From IMG/VR virus record IMGVR_UViG_3300030329_001359, positions 287-64,286 of that record: a stretch of 64,000 bases of DNA; one strand, 5' to 3'. Shown here piece after piece: positions 47,391 through 55,443 of the stretch. Every line of letters begins with the position of its first letter. Positions within the stretch are counted from its first letter, which is position 1. The stretch comes from a virus. A model generated the notes under the pieces. The model was not told the origin of the DNA, searched no databases, and saw nothing but the letters and a program-made list of their open reading frames with translations. The translations under genes were made by a program, and so were the position numbers.

Positions 47391-50300
47391 TATGATACTC
47401 TTTTATGTATAGTTCTATATTCAAAACTAATATCATTAATAGAAACTCCATTTGCAGTACCTCCATCATTGAAATATAAAGCTATACTTTGACAAGGAAA
47501 TGGATTGTCAAAACTAAAAACAGCTACATTCCATTTAGATTGACTAGCAAGAAATGAACCAGTTAATGCATAAGTGGAAGCAGAATGAGGAGTTGAAATA
47601 CTCGTTTGAGCAAATGTTGTATTTCCATCTGCTGCTACTTTTATTAAGTTATCTAATTGACTACCAGCTGAGTTCATATATGTTATATATATTTTATATA
47701 TCTTTTTAACTCTACTAGGGTCATCAAAATCATAATCTTTTGTTATAAATGATGGTGCTGCAGTCGCAACAGAAGTTGGACTTAATTGTTTAAATGCTGC
47801 CTTGTATGCATATATAGACCTACTAGAACTATGAGCAATGCTAGATGTGGAATTATACCCAGGTTCTACAACAACTTTATCTGATATTACATTTTTAACA
47901 AAAAATTCTTCATTTCCGTCTCCAACTTCAGGAACAGAGTCGTCACTAGAATCTGCTGCTACAAGCCTATCTCCAACTTGAATATTATTTGCTGCAGATG
48001 CGTTCAAATCAAGAGTTATATTTTTTATAGAAACTTCATTTATATACCAAGCTGTTTCTACTGCTGTTCCTGTACCATCACTACCATCGTGATATATCAT
48101 AATACAGGGGTCTGCGCTCGCAGAAGAACATTCTACATCAAGGGTATACTCAGTAGAAACATTTGTTATTGTTCCTATGTCAACAATATTACTAAAAAAA
48201 TTAAGTTTAAAAACTATATTTTCAATATTATCACCAGCACTACCAGCGTGTTGCAAATTAATAGTAACTCTATAAAAAGAAGATGCAATTATAGCAGCAC
48301 TCGTTAATTTATTAAGAGCCAATTGAGCACCTTCTTTATTACCATTATTGTTAGTATGGTCTAATTCAAGTCTATCATTAGCAGTACTATGAGAAAAAGC
48401 AGGGGCTACTCCATCTGGGGAATACTCAGTCCAATCTTGACTACCAGAGTTAAATCTTATATTTTTAGTATCAGTTATAACATCAACATCAAAATCTGGA
48501 AAATCTGTTCCTAAATTTAGACCAGTATCAACATAACCTTCATGAGCTATTACAACATTATCATTCCAATCCTTAATTGGATTTGTATAAGCAACCCCAT
48601 CAGTAAATATACTATCATTATAAGTCCAAGATTTAGTCATGAAATTATATATATAGCATATATCTTCAGTACTTCCACCCTTAGTAGGGTCTTTCATTAT
48701 GTATATTTGTTTTTCTTTTGGAGCAAACATTATTAATGGATTTACAGTATAAACAGCAGATTGAATAAATGACTCCCAACTAGGAGGAAGAGTTGCCCCA
48801 TGATAAGAATTTTCTGTATCTTTTATTTTTTGCTCTGTCAAGTCAGTAACATTTTTACCATCGTAATAAAAACAACCGCTTCTATTAGCCCAAACTATTC
48901 CATAAGGAGTATCTATAGCACTAGCTGGATGCTGTAAACCATTATTTTTCATTGTTTGCTCTGGAAACCAGTTAATAGGTTCTGGTTGAGCCACATTCCA
49001 AATGTGTACACTATTTGATTTAAACACAAAAAGTTTATTTGTAAAAAATTTTATTTGAACAATATCATCCGAATCTCCTTCAGATACATTAATATAATTA
49101 AACCCAGGGATAACATCATATTTTCTATATTCGCTATACATAACTCTATCACCAAACCTAGTTAAAGAACCAGAAGAGTTTTCTCTTAATTTAACATTTC
49201 CATACCAAGCTCTTTCCCCTCCAACAGTAGAACATTTATAACTTTCACCTAAATGACCTATGCTATTTCTAATCATATCTGGATAATAATTATTAATATC
49301 TTCATATTTATATGGAGATACTTCTTCAGAAATTAAGTTTTTAGATACATCACCACCCCCAGGTACTGGATGAGATTGTATTTCTCCAAGATAAAAACAA
49401 TCATTTGGAACAACTCCACTTGCCCATATTTGGTCTGCGTCTGTAGCATCTCCATCAGTTTCAGTACCAGTTACTTTTCTCCAAGTGACATAATCACCAG
49501 TTAAACTAGTTCGACCACCTTTTGCTAAATCAATATCAACTAATAAAGACCAATTCTCATCTCCAATTTTTTTAATATAAATTCTACCACCAGTTACTCT
49601 TGCTGGGTACGGTCCGAAAGCCGCTACCCTTATTCTTAATCTCATGCCTTCATTGTTCTGAGGAATAGTAAATTTTTTAATTGTATCTGTGTTTACATAA
49701 TCTTTTTTAGTTCTTAATAAAGATTCTTGGTCTCCATCATATATAAAAGATTGAGCAAATTCATAATCTCCAGATTCATAACCTAAATAACCTTCACCAT
49801 CAGTATCATATTGAACAGTAAAGTTAAAACCACATCCATATTGAACTATATTTGGATAAGCATCTGTATCTATAGTTGTAGGATTAGTAGTCCCATATCC
49901 TCTATAAACATACATTCTATTATTTTCTATATCTAAATTTCTAACAACCATCCTTTCAGCGTAAAATGTAACCCCAGAATCAATTCTTCCATTTGTATTT
50001 GATAAACCAATAACAGCTCCAATAGGGATTTTACTGATAGAAGAATTTCTTACTTCTATATAAGTTTGAGTTGCAGTTGGATTTTTGTTTGCATCTGATT
50101 TTATTTGACAAGCACCTTGAGGGTCTGTTTCGTATACACCAGTTGTACTTGAAAGAATATTATTTAAAGACCTAACTAAATGATAATCAGTATTAACTTT
50201 TTGGCGTTCCCCTGCTGTGGTTGTAGTATCTGAAAAACCATAAAATTTTGTATCATCAGCTCCCCCAAGAACAATACCATCTAAATACCAATTGTCATTT

Positions 50301-50950
50301 GAAAATCCCCCAGCTGATGAAGAACCTATTGTCAATAATCCTCCACTAGAGGGCTTTGGTAAAGTATTTATAGATTCTTGCCAGCCTAAAAAACTCCCAG
50401 TTCCATGTGTACTAGCAAAAGAACCAGAGCTATTAAATTGTACAGTTTCATAAAATTTATAATGTTTTATTAATGAGGTATTAGTATCATTAGAATCGCA
50501 AACTCTTAATGAACCTTGACCAGCGGTAAATACAAATTCAGCATTACTACCAGACATAACTGGACTTATTGCATTTGCAGTCCAACCACTTGTCCCAACT
50601 TCAACTCCTGGGGTTCCAGATTCTATTACAGTCCCAGTGCTAGAATTGGTAGAGCCATTATAAGACCAAATATTTACAGTACCAGAATCTTCATCTCCTA
50701 ATGCTACTAATTTATCGCCAGTTGTTCCTACTGGAATAATATCTACATCAGTTTGGTCTAATTCTTGTGTAATTGGAGGACCAGTCAATCCCATATAGGA
50801 ATGACTTCCATCTGTTGTTATTGCATTTACTGTATATATACCATCATTATCATCAGTATTTTTAACAATTACAGTATCCCCAACTGAAAAATTTGAAAAT
50901 CCAGTTTCTGTATTTAGTTTTTTTACAAATTGACCAACTGGGAGAGCCAT
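47390..50950 (-). CDS. Tail hub/beta-propeller protein (gp10-like), large part
   Basis: 1186 residues, beta-rich. Repeated blade-like segments: FTNKLFVFKSNSVHIWNV, GIVWANRSGCFYYDGKNV, ICYIYNFMTKSWTYND. This is the pattern of P22 gp10/T7 gp12-type tail hub proteins that attach the tail to the portal. An N-terminal region (about 1-80) and a C-terminal carbohydrate-binding-like beta region (about 820-1060) are extra. It pairs with the short gene upstream, which carries the usual N-terminal strand; see that entry. Confidence 0.65.
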   Translation of the reverse strand: MALPVGQFVKKLNTETGFSNFSVGDTVIVKNTDDNDGIYTVNAITTDGSHSYMGLTGPPITQELDQTDVDIIPVGTTGDKLVALGDEDSGTVNIWSYNGSTNSSTGTVIESGTPGVEVGTSGWTANAISPVMSGSNAEFVFTAGQGSLRVCDSNDTNTSLIKHYKFYETVQFNSSGSFASTHGTGSFLGWQESINTLPKPSSGGLLTIGSSSAGGFSNDNWYLDGIVLGGADDTKFYGFSDTTTTAGERQKVNTDYHLVRSLNNILSSTTGVYETDPQGACQIKSDANKNPTATQTYIEVRNSSISKIPIGAVIGLSNTNGRIDSGVTFYAERMVVRNLDIENNRMYVYRGYGTTNPTTIDTDAYPNIVQYGCGFNFTVQYDTDGEGYLGYESGDYEFAQSFIYDGDQESLLRTKKDYVNTDTIKKFTIPQNNEGMRLRIRVAAFGPYPARVTGGRIYIKKIGDENWSLLVDIDLAKGGRTSLTGDYVTWRKVTGTETDGDATDADQIWASGVVPNDCFYLGEIQSHPVPGGGDVSKNLISEEVSPYKYEDINNYYPDMIRNSIGHLGESYKCSTVGGERAWYGNVKLRENSSGSLTRFGDRVMYSEYRKYDVIPGFNYINVSEGDSDDIVQIKFFTNKLFVFKSNSVHIWNVAQPEPINWFPEQTMKNNGLQHPASAIDTPYGIVWANRSGCFYYDGKNVTDLTEQKIKDTENSYHGATLPPSWESFIQSAVYTVNPLIMFAPKEKQIYIMKDPTKGGSTEDICYIYNFMTKSWTYNDSIFTDGVAYTNPIKDWNDNVVIAHEGYVDTGLNLGTDFPDFDVDVITDTKNIRFNSGSQDWTEYSPDGVAPAFSHSTANDRLELDHTNNNGNKEGAQLALNKLTSAAIIASSFYRVTINLQHAGSAGDNIENIVFKLNFFSNIVDIGTITNVSTEYTLDVECSSASADPCIMIYHDGSDGTGTAVETAWYINEVSIKNITLDLNASAANNIQVGDRLVAADSSDDSVPEVGDGNEEFFVKNVISDKVVVEPGYNSTSSIAHSSSRSIYAYKAAFKQLSPTSVATAAPSFITKDYDFDDPSRVKKIYKIYITYMNSAGSQLDNLIKVAADGNTTFAQTSISTPHSASTYALTGSFLASQSKWNVAVFSFDNPFPCQSIALYFNDGGTANGVSINDISFEYRTIHKRVS

Positions 50951-51327
50951 TATAAACCTGAAGGTGGTGTAGGAGCAGTAGGACTACTTAAATTAGCCTC
51001 AGTTCCACCAGTATGAAATTCAACAGTAGCACCAGTAAGACCAGTTCCACCAGAGACATCATGGTCGCTTTCAAAATAAAACAGATTTCTACCCCCAGAA
51101 TTCCCAATAATAAAAGAACTTTTACTAGAAATACTTTTATTTGATACTAGACCATTATGGGCTATCAAGCTACCAGAAGGTCTTAAAGCTCCAAGTTGGT
51201 CTACATAAAAGTTGTTTAAGTAAGCAAACTCTCTTTTATCAATATCTCTAGGGTCTTGTACTGAATTAATCCCACCAGAAAAATCTCTAACAGTAAATAT
51301 TTTCTTAGGCATATCACGAGCCACCAT
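50950..51327 (-). CDS. N-terminal part of a tail beta-propeller protein, encoded separately
   Basis: 125 residues; the ATG at 51312 (before PKKIFTVRDFSGGIN) is an equally likely start. FSGGINSVQDPRDIDKREFAYLNNFYVDQLGALRPSGS is the typical N-terminal block of phage tail hub/stabilisation proteins, usually the start of one long polypeptide. Here it ends after 125 residues and the 1186-residue gene starts in a TAATG overlap. Suggests a gene split into two co-translated parts. Confidence 0.6.
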   Translation of the reverse strand: MVARDMPKKIFTVRDFSGGINSVQDPRDIDKREFAYLNNFYVDQLGALRPSGSLIAHNGLVSNKSISSKSSFIIGNSGGRNLFYFESDHDVSGGTGLTGATVEFHTGGTEANLSSPTAPTPPSGL

Positions 51328-51793
51328 CTGCTAATATTGCAGCAACATGGCAATTTACAGTACCACTATGAGTCCCACTAGGTTTACCAGATGCTCCAGT
51401 CATTGTAACTGGTATAACATGGACAGAGCCAATTGGAGTTAAACGACATTTCATAACTAACATCTCCCCAGCTCCTATAAACATATTACCAGCACTATTC
51501 CAAGCGGCTGTACCAGCGTCTATTCTTACAGCTATTCCATCTGTTGCTGTTCCAGATATATTTTTTATAGCTATCCATTCTACATCATCATCAGCTACTA
51601 CGATTGCAGTTGTTGTACCAAGAAAATTTGTTGTTCCAAGTAAATCACCACTACTACCAGTAACTCCTACTTCAGCAAATACCCATTTATCACCAGAATC
51701 TGCAGGTGTATAATCACATATACCAGATATTTTAGAACGTATTTCATCTAAAAATATTTCAGTAGATATATTTGAAGTTCCAGCGTCAGCCAT
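51314..51793 (-). CDS. Hypothetical virion protein
   Basis: 159 residues; Ala/Thr/Gly-rich beta protein (VEWIAIKNISGTATDGIAVRI, GAGEMLVMKC, VHVIPVTMTGAS). The EWIAIKN..G block also occurs in the protein at 53784-54104 (NWIAIQALG), so the two may share a fold. Likely a small head or tail decoration. Its end overlaps the next gene's start by 14 nt. Confidence 0.5.
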   Translation of the reverse strand: MADAGTSNISTEIFLDEIRSKISGICDYTPADSGDKWVFAEVGVTGSSGDLLGTTNFLGTTTAIVVADDDVEWIAIKNISGTATDGIAVRIDAGTAAWNSAGNMFIGAGEMLVMKCRLTPIGSVHVIPVTMTGASGKPSGTHSGTVNCHVAAILADGGS

Positions 51794-51796
51794 TTA

Positions 51797-51889
51797 TTAA
51801 TACCTTTTCTTCATTTTTTTAGATGATTTCTTACCTTTCTTAGGTGGTCTACCACGCTTTGAACCATAAGTTCCTTTTCCTTTAGGCAT
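51797..51889 (-). CDS. AT-hook mini-protein (late)
   Basis: 30 residues: ATG at 51889 after AAGGAGTTAATT, stop TAA at 51797. MPKGKGTYGSKRGRPPKKGK is a sequence type I recall in many marine phages; KRGRPPKK is an AT-hook-like core and the rest is Lys-rich. It could condense or bind phage DNA. Excellent ribosome site. Confidence 0.65.
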   Translation of the reverse strand: MPKGKGTYGSKRGRPPKKGKKSSKKMKKRY

Positions 51890-51891
51890 AA

Positions 51892-52050
51892 TTAACTCCT
51901 TATTCCCATTCTTGTTTCTAGTTTAGTCAATCTTGACTCAATAATTTCTAACTTAGAAAGAACTTTTAAAAACCTTTTTTGAGAATTAGATAATTCTTTC
52001 TTTGGTTTAGTTTCTTCTTTTTTAGAAAAAGCATTAGTAATTGATTGCAT
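51892..52050 (-). CDS. Small coiled-coil protein
   Basis: 52 residues from ATG at 52050 (AAAGG eight bases upstream); a start at 52098 would need a heavy overlap with the next gene. Lys/Glu-rich N-terminal half and heptads in FLKVLSKLEIIESRLTKLETRMG. Function unknown. Confidence 0.5.
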   Translation of the reverse strand: MQSITNAFSKKEETKPKKELSNSQKRFLKVLSKLEIIESRLTKLETRMGIRS

Positions 52051-52051
52051 A

Positions 52052-52279
52052 TTACTTACCTTTAAAAACGCCTTCAAGAACATCTGTAACCACGTCAACT
52101 ACTTTTTCAAAGAATATTTGCTCTTTATCTTCAGAAACAAATGGGATGTCGATTCTTTTATTGATTGCACTAGCAATCTTTTCAGTCATCTCATCTGAGC
52201 CTAGATGCTTTACAGCCTCTTCTTGCATTTTCTCTGCTTGCTGTTCAGCAAGTTTAATTAACATTGATTTAATATCCAT
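52052..52279 (-). CDS. Hypothetical 75-residue helical protein
   Basis: Amphipathic helices (MLIKLAEQQAEKMQEEAVKHLGSDEMTEKIASAINKRI; FFEKVVDVVTDVLEGVFKG). AAAGGAGAAAAC precedes the ATG. No recognised domain; part of the small membrane/coiled-coil cluster. Confidence 0.5.
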   Translation of the reverse strand: MDIKSMLIKLAEQQAEKMQEEAVKHLGSDEMTEKIASAINKRIDIPFVSEDKEQIFFEKVVDVVTDVLEGVFKGK

Positions 52280-52290
52280 GTTTTCTCCTT

Positions 52291-52494
52291 TTATTTTAAA
52301 GCTCCAAGTAAAACAGTTAACAAAGCCATTCCTCCTAGCATATAATTACGCCAGTTTTCAAGAGACCTTGTTCTACCATTTGACAATCTGAGCTGTTCTT
52401 TTATGTCAGGTAGCTCCCTATGTAGAATAGTTTCTATTCTAGTAAGTCTTTCTTTTATATCAAGTCTATACTTATCAATCGGTTCGTAGTCCAT
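52291..52494 (-). CDS. Holin-like coiled-coil/membrane protein
   Basis: 67 residues: coiled coil (YRLDIKERLTRIETILHRELPDIKEQLR) then one C-terminal membrane segment (NYMLGGMALLTVLLGALK). This build resembles XhlA-type lysis accessory proteins. Overlaps the upstream gene by 20 nt. Lysis role inferred from topology and neighbours. Confidence 0.5.
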   Translation of the reverse strand: MDYEPIDKYRLDIKERLTRIETILHRELPDIKEQLRLSNGRTRSLENWRNYMLGGMALLTVLLGALK

Positions 52495-52672
52495 TTTCTT
52501 TGCTCTTTATTTCCATTATTTCGTCTCGAAGTAAAGCCATCTTTTCATTATGTTCTATTTTCATTTCTAAAGCCTGAACTCTTAACTCCATTTGATACCA
52601 GCCCCAAGCGACTGCTCCAAGTACGCTAATAATATTAAAGATAAATTTTGCATCTAGTTTAATGCCGCCCAT
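52475..52672 (-). CDS. Small membrane/coiled-coil protein
   Basis: 65 residues: N-terminal membrane segment (FIFNIISVLGAVAWGWYQM, about 10-28), then a coiled coil (LRVQALEMKIEHNEKMALLRDEIMEIKSK). Reverse order to the downstream protein. Possible spanin- or holin-like partner. Confidence 0.5.
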   Translation of the reverse strand: MGGIKLDAKFIFNIISVLGAVAWGWYQMELRVQALEMKIEHNEKMALLRDEIMEIKSKENGLRTD

Positions 52673-52976
52673 TTATTCTGCTCATTGAGCCTTTTAATTC
52701 TGATACTTGATTATCAAGGTCATTTATTTCTTTTGTAATAGCGTCGAACTTTCTATCTAATTTATCATCAGATGTATTCCATCTGCCAATTAATTTAATA
52801 ATCATGCCTTCCATGTTCTCAAGTGTTTCTGATTGACCTCTGTTTTCAACTTTTAATTTTTCTAATGCTTCTTGCTGAGTTTCAGATTTTTTAGATAAAG
52901 ACATAACTAGATATACAAACATAACTCCAACAACTCCAATCATTCCAGCTTCGCCATATACTGCCATGAAATCCAT
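52659..52976 (-). CDS. BhlA/UviB-like holin candidate
   Basis: 105 residues. Short periplasmic start, membrane segment (MIGVVGVMFVYLVMSLSKK, about 12-30), then a long coiled coil (SETQQEALEKLKVENRGQSETLENMEGMIIKLIG). BhlA/UviB-type proteins have this build. Its ATG directly follows the TAA of the 37-residue gene. Confidence 0.5.
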   Translation of the reverse strand: MDFMAVYGEAGMIGVVGVMFVYLVMSLSKKSETQQEALEKLKVENRGQSETLENMEGMIIKLIGRWNTSDDKLDRKFDAITKEINDLDNQVSELKGSMSRINGRH

Positions 52977-53090
52977 TTAAGCCTCTGCCATTTTTATAGT
53001 TGGATTATACATCCTATTTTCCCAAAAAAGAACTGTTAATTCCTGCATTTCTTTTAAATCATATCCCATAAGATAAAATATTGTATTCAC
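52977..53090 (-). CDS. Hidden 37-residue protein, GTG start
   Basis: GTG at 53088-53090 overlaps the TGA stop of the preceding gene (GTGA); stop TAA at 52977-52979 is immediately followed by the next ATG. Sequence: NTIFYLMGYDLKEMQELTV then LFWENRMYNPTIKMAEA. An internal ATG at 53069 would give 30 residues. Filling a gap exactly between two genes supports it. Confidence 0.5.
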   Translation of the reverse strand: MNTIFYLMGYDLKEMQELTVLFWENRMYNPTIKMAEA

Positions 53091-53410
53091 TTTTTCTTCT
53101 TTTTTGCAAAAGGATTTATATTTTTTTCGTACCATTTTAGTTCTGCTTCCATTTCTTGATAACGTTGTTGTTCTTCTTCTATATGTTTTTCAACTAATTC
53201 TGTAATTGTATTATTTGCATCTGACATTTCTCTTTCTAACTCAGTAATTCTCTGAATGACTGAATAATATGAATACACCAATCCCGCAATAACGACAGCT
53301 GACTGAAGTAACCATTTAATATTAATAGATATAATGGCGTTATCATCAACGACTGAACCTCTATAACTTCGTGCTGTTTCAGGTTTTCCACTCAAAGCAC
53401 CATCCACCAA
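53087..53410 (-). CDS. Membrane protein with long coiled coil and Lys tail
   Basis: 107 residues: membrane segment (IKWLLQSAVVIAGLVYSYYSVI, about 31-52), coiled coil (QRITELEREMSDANNTITELVEKHIEEEQQRYQEME), ending in KKKKK. Third protein of this build in a row. Overlaps the upstream gene by 19 nt. Confidence 0.55.
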   Translation of the reverse strand: MVDGALSGKPETARSYRGSVVDDNAIISINIKWLLQSAVVIAGLVYSYYSVIQRITELEREMSDANNTITELVEKHIEEEQQRYQEMEAELKWYEKNINPFAKKKKK

Positions 53411-53805
53411 GCCATAGCTGTTTCAACTATTAAATCTGAAGCTGTATTATAAGCCCATTTCTTTTTAGAACCATAAGGTCTCCAATCTTCAATTATCCAT
53501 TCAAATATTTCCCATAATACACCAATAATAAAGACACCCATTACACACCAAAAATCACTCCAATGTAGCCATTGAAATATCTTGCATAAAAACGCACCTG
53601 CAGCAATATGATACGCTGTCCAACCATCAAGTTGACCAGTTCTTTGTTGCCATGATACTAATTTTGCTATTGGATTATTCATAATAGCTTTTTCCTTTAT
53701 ATTTTTAAAGTCACATTTAAATTCATTTTCTACATCTCTATGAGGAAATTTTTTCCCCAATCTAGCTAAACGAGTTCTTCTGCTCACCCTCTGTAAGCTA
53801 TGCAC
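53392..53805 (-). CDS. Multi-pass membrane protein
   Basis: 137 residues from ATG at 53805; an internal ATG at 53682 with AAAGG upstream could give a 96-residue form. The N-terminal 40 residues are basic (RVSRRTRLARLGKKFPHRD); then four hydrophobic or aromatic stretches, including GVFIIGVLWEIFEWIIEDWRP and ETAMAWWMVL. It resembles small phage membrane proteins with a WEIFEW motif; function unknown. Confidence 0.55.
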   Translation of the reverse strand: MHSLQRVSRRTRLARLGKKFPHRDVENEFKCDFKNIKEKAIMNNPIAKLVSWQQRTGQLDGWTAYHIAAGAFLCKIFQWLHWSDFWCVMGVFIIGVLWEIFEWIIEDWRPYGSKKKWAYNTASDLIVETAMAWWMVL

Positions 53806-54104
53806 GTTGCTGTGGAATTTGTATGATTAATGATGCCACTAAAATTACCATAAAATATCTCACCTGGCACCATATAAAACCAACTTGTAATGCTATCTCC
53901 AATGTTTGAATTAACTTTTAATTGTAAAAATTCAACAGCCGCGTCACCACCACCTTTACCAAGTGCTTGTATTGCTATCCAATTGCCACTATCGGGTTCT
54001 GATGTATTTGTATCATGTTCTGCAATTACGTCAAATCCTAACTGCCCTATAGCTAAAGAAGTAGCTTCTGCTGCTGTATACTTTCTCATTCCTTTTTGAG
54101 CCAT
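53784..54104 (-). CDS. Small virion protein, beta-rich
   Basis: 106 residues: SGNWIAIQALGKGGGDAAVEFLQLKV, then MVPGEIFYGNFSGIINHTNSTATCIAYRG. The pattern W-x-A-I-Q...G-E-x-x-Y-G-x-F is typical of small decoration or fibre proteins in marine phages. Overlaps the next gene by 22 nt. Confidence 0.5.
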   Translation of the reverse strand: MAQKGMRKYTAAEATSLAIGQLGFDVIAEHDTNTSEPDSGNWIAIQALGKGGGDAAVEFLQLKVNSNIGDSITSWFYMVPGEIFYGNFSGIINHTNSTATCIAYRG

Positions 54105-54105
54105 A

Positions 54106-54555
54106 TTAAACCTTTATATGTTTAGACACTTCTTCAGTACCTTTATATTTAGGAACTATCCTTGACAATAATTCCGATTTAGTTTCACTAGAACTATAAG
54201 AAATTCCTCGTTTATCATAAAAATCTTTTATTTTTGCTTTAGTATTATCCATAGTAGGATAATCTGATTGACTTGTAGCTACTCCATTAATCAAATGATG
54301 ACCTCCTACTACTAACCTACCATGTCCATCATCATGCTTTTTTTTACATTCTGATACATAGTATTCTTCTGCAACTTTAAAGCTATTACTTTTCTTTGCT
54401 ACAGTTCCATCTACATCTACAAAATAATCATAAGACGAAGGGTAAGCCAGAGTCTCTTTCGTTCCATCTGGATATGTTTTTACTCGGGTTGCTCCTGGGG
54501 TTGTATTTTTATGGAGTCTTACTCGATGACCCTGACTACACCTTCTTACAATCAT
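54106..54555 (-). CDS. Hypothetical protein with C-terminal HeH-like domain
   Basis: 149 residues. Residues about 103-137 (NTKAKIKDFYDKRGISYSSSETKSELLSRI) match the HeH/LEM-like helix-extension-helix motif that binds DNA. The N-terminal 100 residues contain C6 with H10 and further His/Cys, not a standard zinc finger. Overlaps the next gene by 4 nt. Confidence 0.55.
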   Translation of the reverse strand: MIVRRCSQGHRVRLHKNTTPGATRVKTYPDGTKETLAYPSSYDYFVDVDGTVAKKSNSFKVAEEYYVSECKKKHDDGHGRLVVGGHHLINGVATSQSDYPTMDNTKAKIKDFYDKRGISYSSSETKSELLSRIVPKYKGTEEVSKHIKV

Positions 54556-54821
54556 GCTTCTGCTTCTACCTCTTCAGGTTCTAAAGCTTTTTTAAGATCT
54601 GCAAAACCTTTTTGAAACTTCTCTACAAATACTTTTTCACATTCAACTAATTGTTGTCTCATGAAAGCATTTGTATTCAGCTTATTTTGTATGTCTCTTA
54701 CATGGTCTTGGTCTAATGCAACCTGACCTGCAAGTTTTTTTTGTGAATCAGTCATATCATCGATAAAAAAGTCTTCTCCATCGAGTTTTAAGACTGGCTT
54801 TTCTTTTTGTTCTTTAGCCAT
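54552..54821 (-). CDS. Small coiled-coil protein of marine-phage type
   Basis: 89 residues: short acidic start (LKLDGEDFFIDDMTDSQKKLAGQVALDQDHVRDIQNKL), then a helix and an acidic tail. Similar small proteins with D-(L/M)-(T/S)-x-x-Q followed by a helix are common next to fibre genes in marine phages. Function unknown. Confidence 0.55.
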   Translation of the reverse strand: MAKEQKEKPVLKLDGEDFFIDDMTDSQKKLAGQVALDQDHVRDIQNKLNTNAFMRQQLVECEKVFVEKFQKGFADLKKALEPEEVEAEA

Positions 54822-54843
54822 TTCGTGACTCCTTGTTAGTTAA

Positions 54844-55128
54844 TTAAAGTTTTTTGAAATCTGCTATTGCTTTTGCTAATTCATCACTTTCTGCTTTTGC
54901 TCTTGCCATATCTTTATCATAACGAGCCTTTTCTCCTTCTAAATCAGATAGAGACCATTCTCGTTTTGAATCATCTAAGGCTTCGCCAGTTTCACTATCA
55001 AAGCGTTTCTGAGCTAAGACAACATGAGCTTGTTTTGTTACATTGTCATCGCTATCTTTTTCTTCAGCAACCTTTTCAAATGCAACCTTCTTTGCAGTTT
55101 TTAGTGTACTATATTTAGACCATCTCAT
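54844..55128 (-). CDS. Hypothetical 94-residue protein of marine-phage type
   Basis: Charged: MRWSKYSTLKTAKKVAFEKVAE, middle VLAQKRFDSETGEALDDSKREWSL, then a Lys/Asp/Ala helix. The FDS-x-T-G-E-A segment and helical tail recall marine phage proteins that always accompany the adjacent 79- and 89-residue ones. Function unknown. Confidence 0.5.
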   Translation of the reverse strand: MRWSKYSTLKTAKKVAFEKVAEEKDSDDNVTKQAHVVLAQKRFDSETGEALDDSKREWSLSDLEGEKARYDKDMARAKAESDELAKAIADFKKL

Positions 55129-55130
55129 TA

Positions 55131-55370
55131 TTAATCCTTTTTACTATCTTCATACGCTTTTTTAACTGCATCTGTCCATAGACTATTTGCCAATGCTTTT
55201 AATTCATCAGATTCACCACTTACATCAGCATCTGGCATAAATGATGTTCGGTTATATGAAAATGATATTTCTTTACCATCTTCTTCAATCGCAGTTCTTT
55301 TTCGTTGCTGAATAATTTTGTACTCACCACGAACTTCATAATCGTATGTTACTTTCTTTTCTAAAGCCAT
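55131..55370 (-). CDS. Hypothetical 79-residue protein of marine-phage type
   Basis: MALEKKVTYDYEVRGEYKIIQQRKRTAIEEDGKEI is a pattern I recognise from small proteins next to tail fibre genes in many uncultured marine phages; family role unknown, perhaps a fibre-assembly factor. Beta-rich N-terminus, helical end. Directly downstream of the fibre in transcription order; the 73-nt gap before the fibre stop holds only a weak CTATATA/TATATAG dyad. Confidence 0.55.
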   Translation of the reverse strand: MALEKKVTYDYEVRGEYKIIQQRKRTAIEEDGKEISFSYNRTSFMPDADVSGESDELKALANSLWTDAVKKAYEDSKKD

Positions 55371-55443
55371 TCTAACTCCTTGTTGTTATTCGTTTCCAAC
55401 TATATATCTATATAGTATTGAATTATAAATCTTTGATAGTTTA

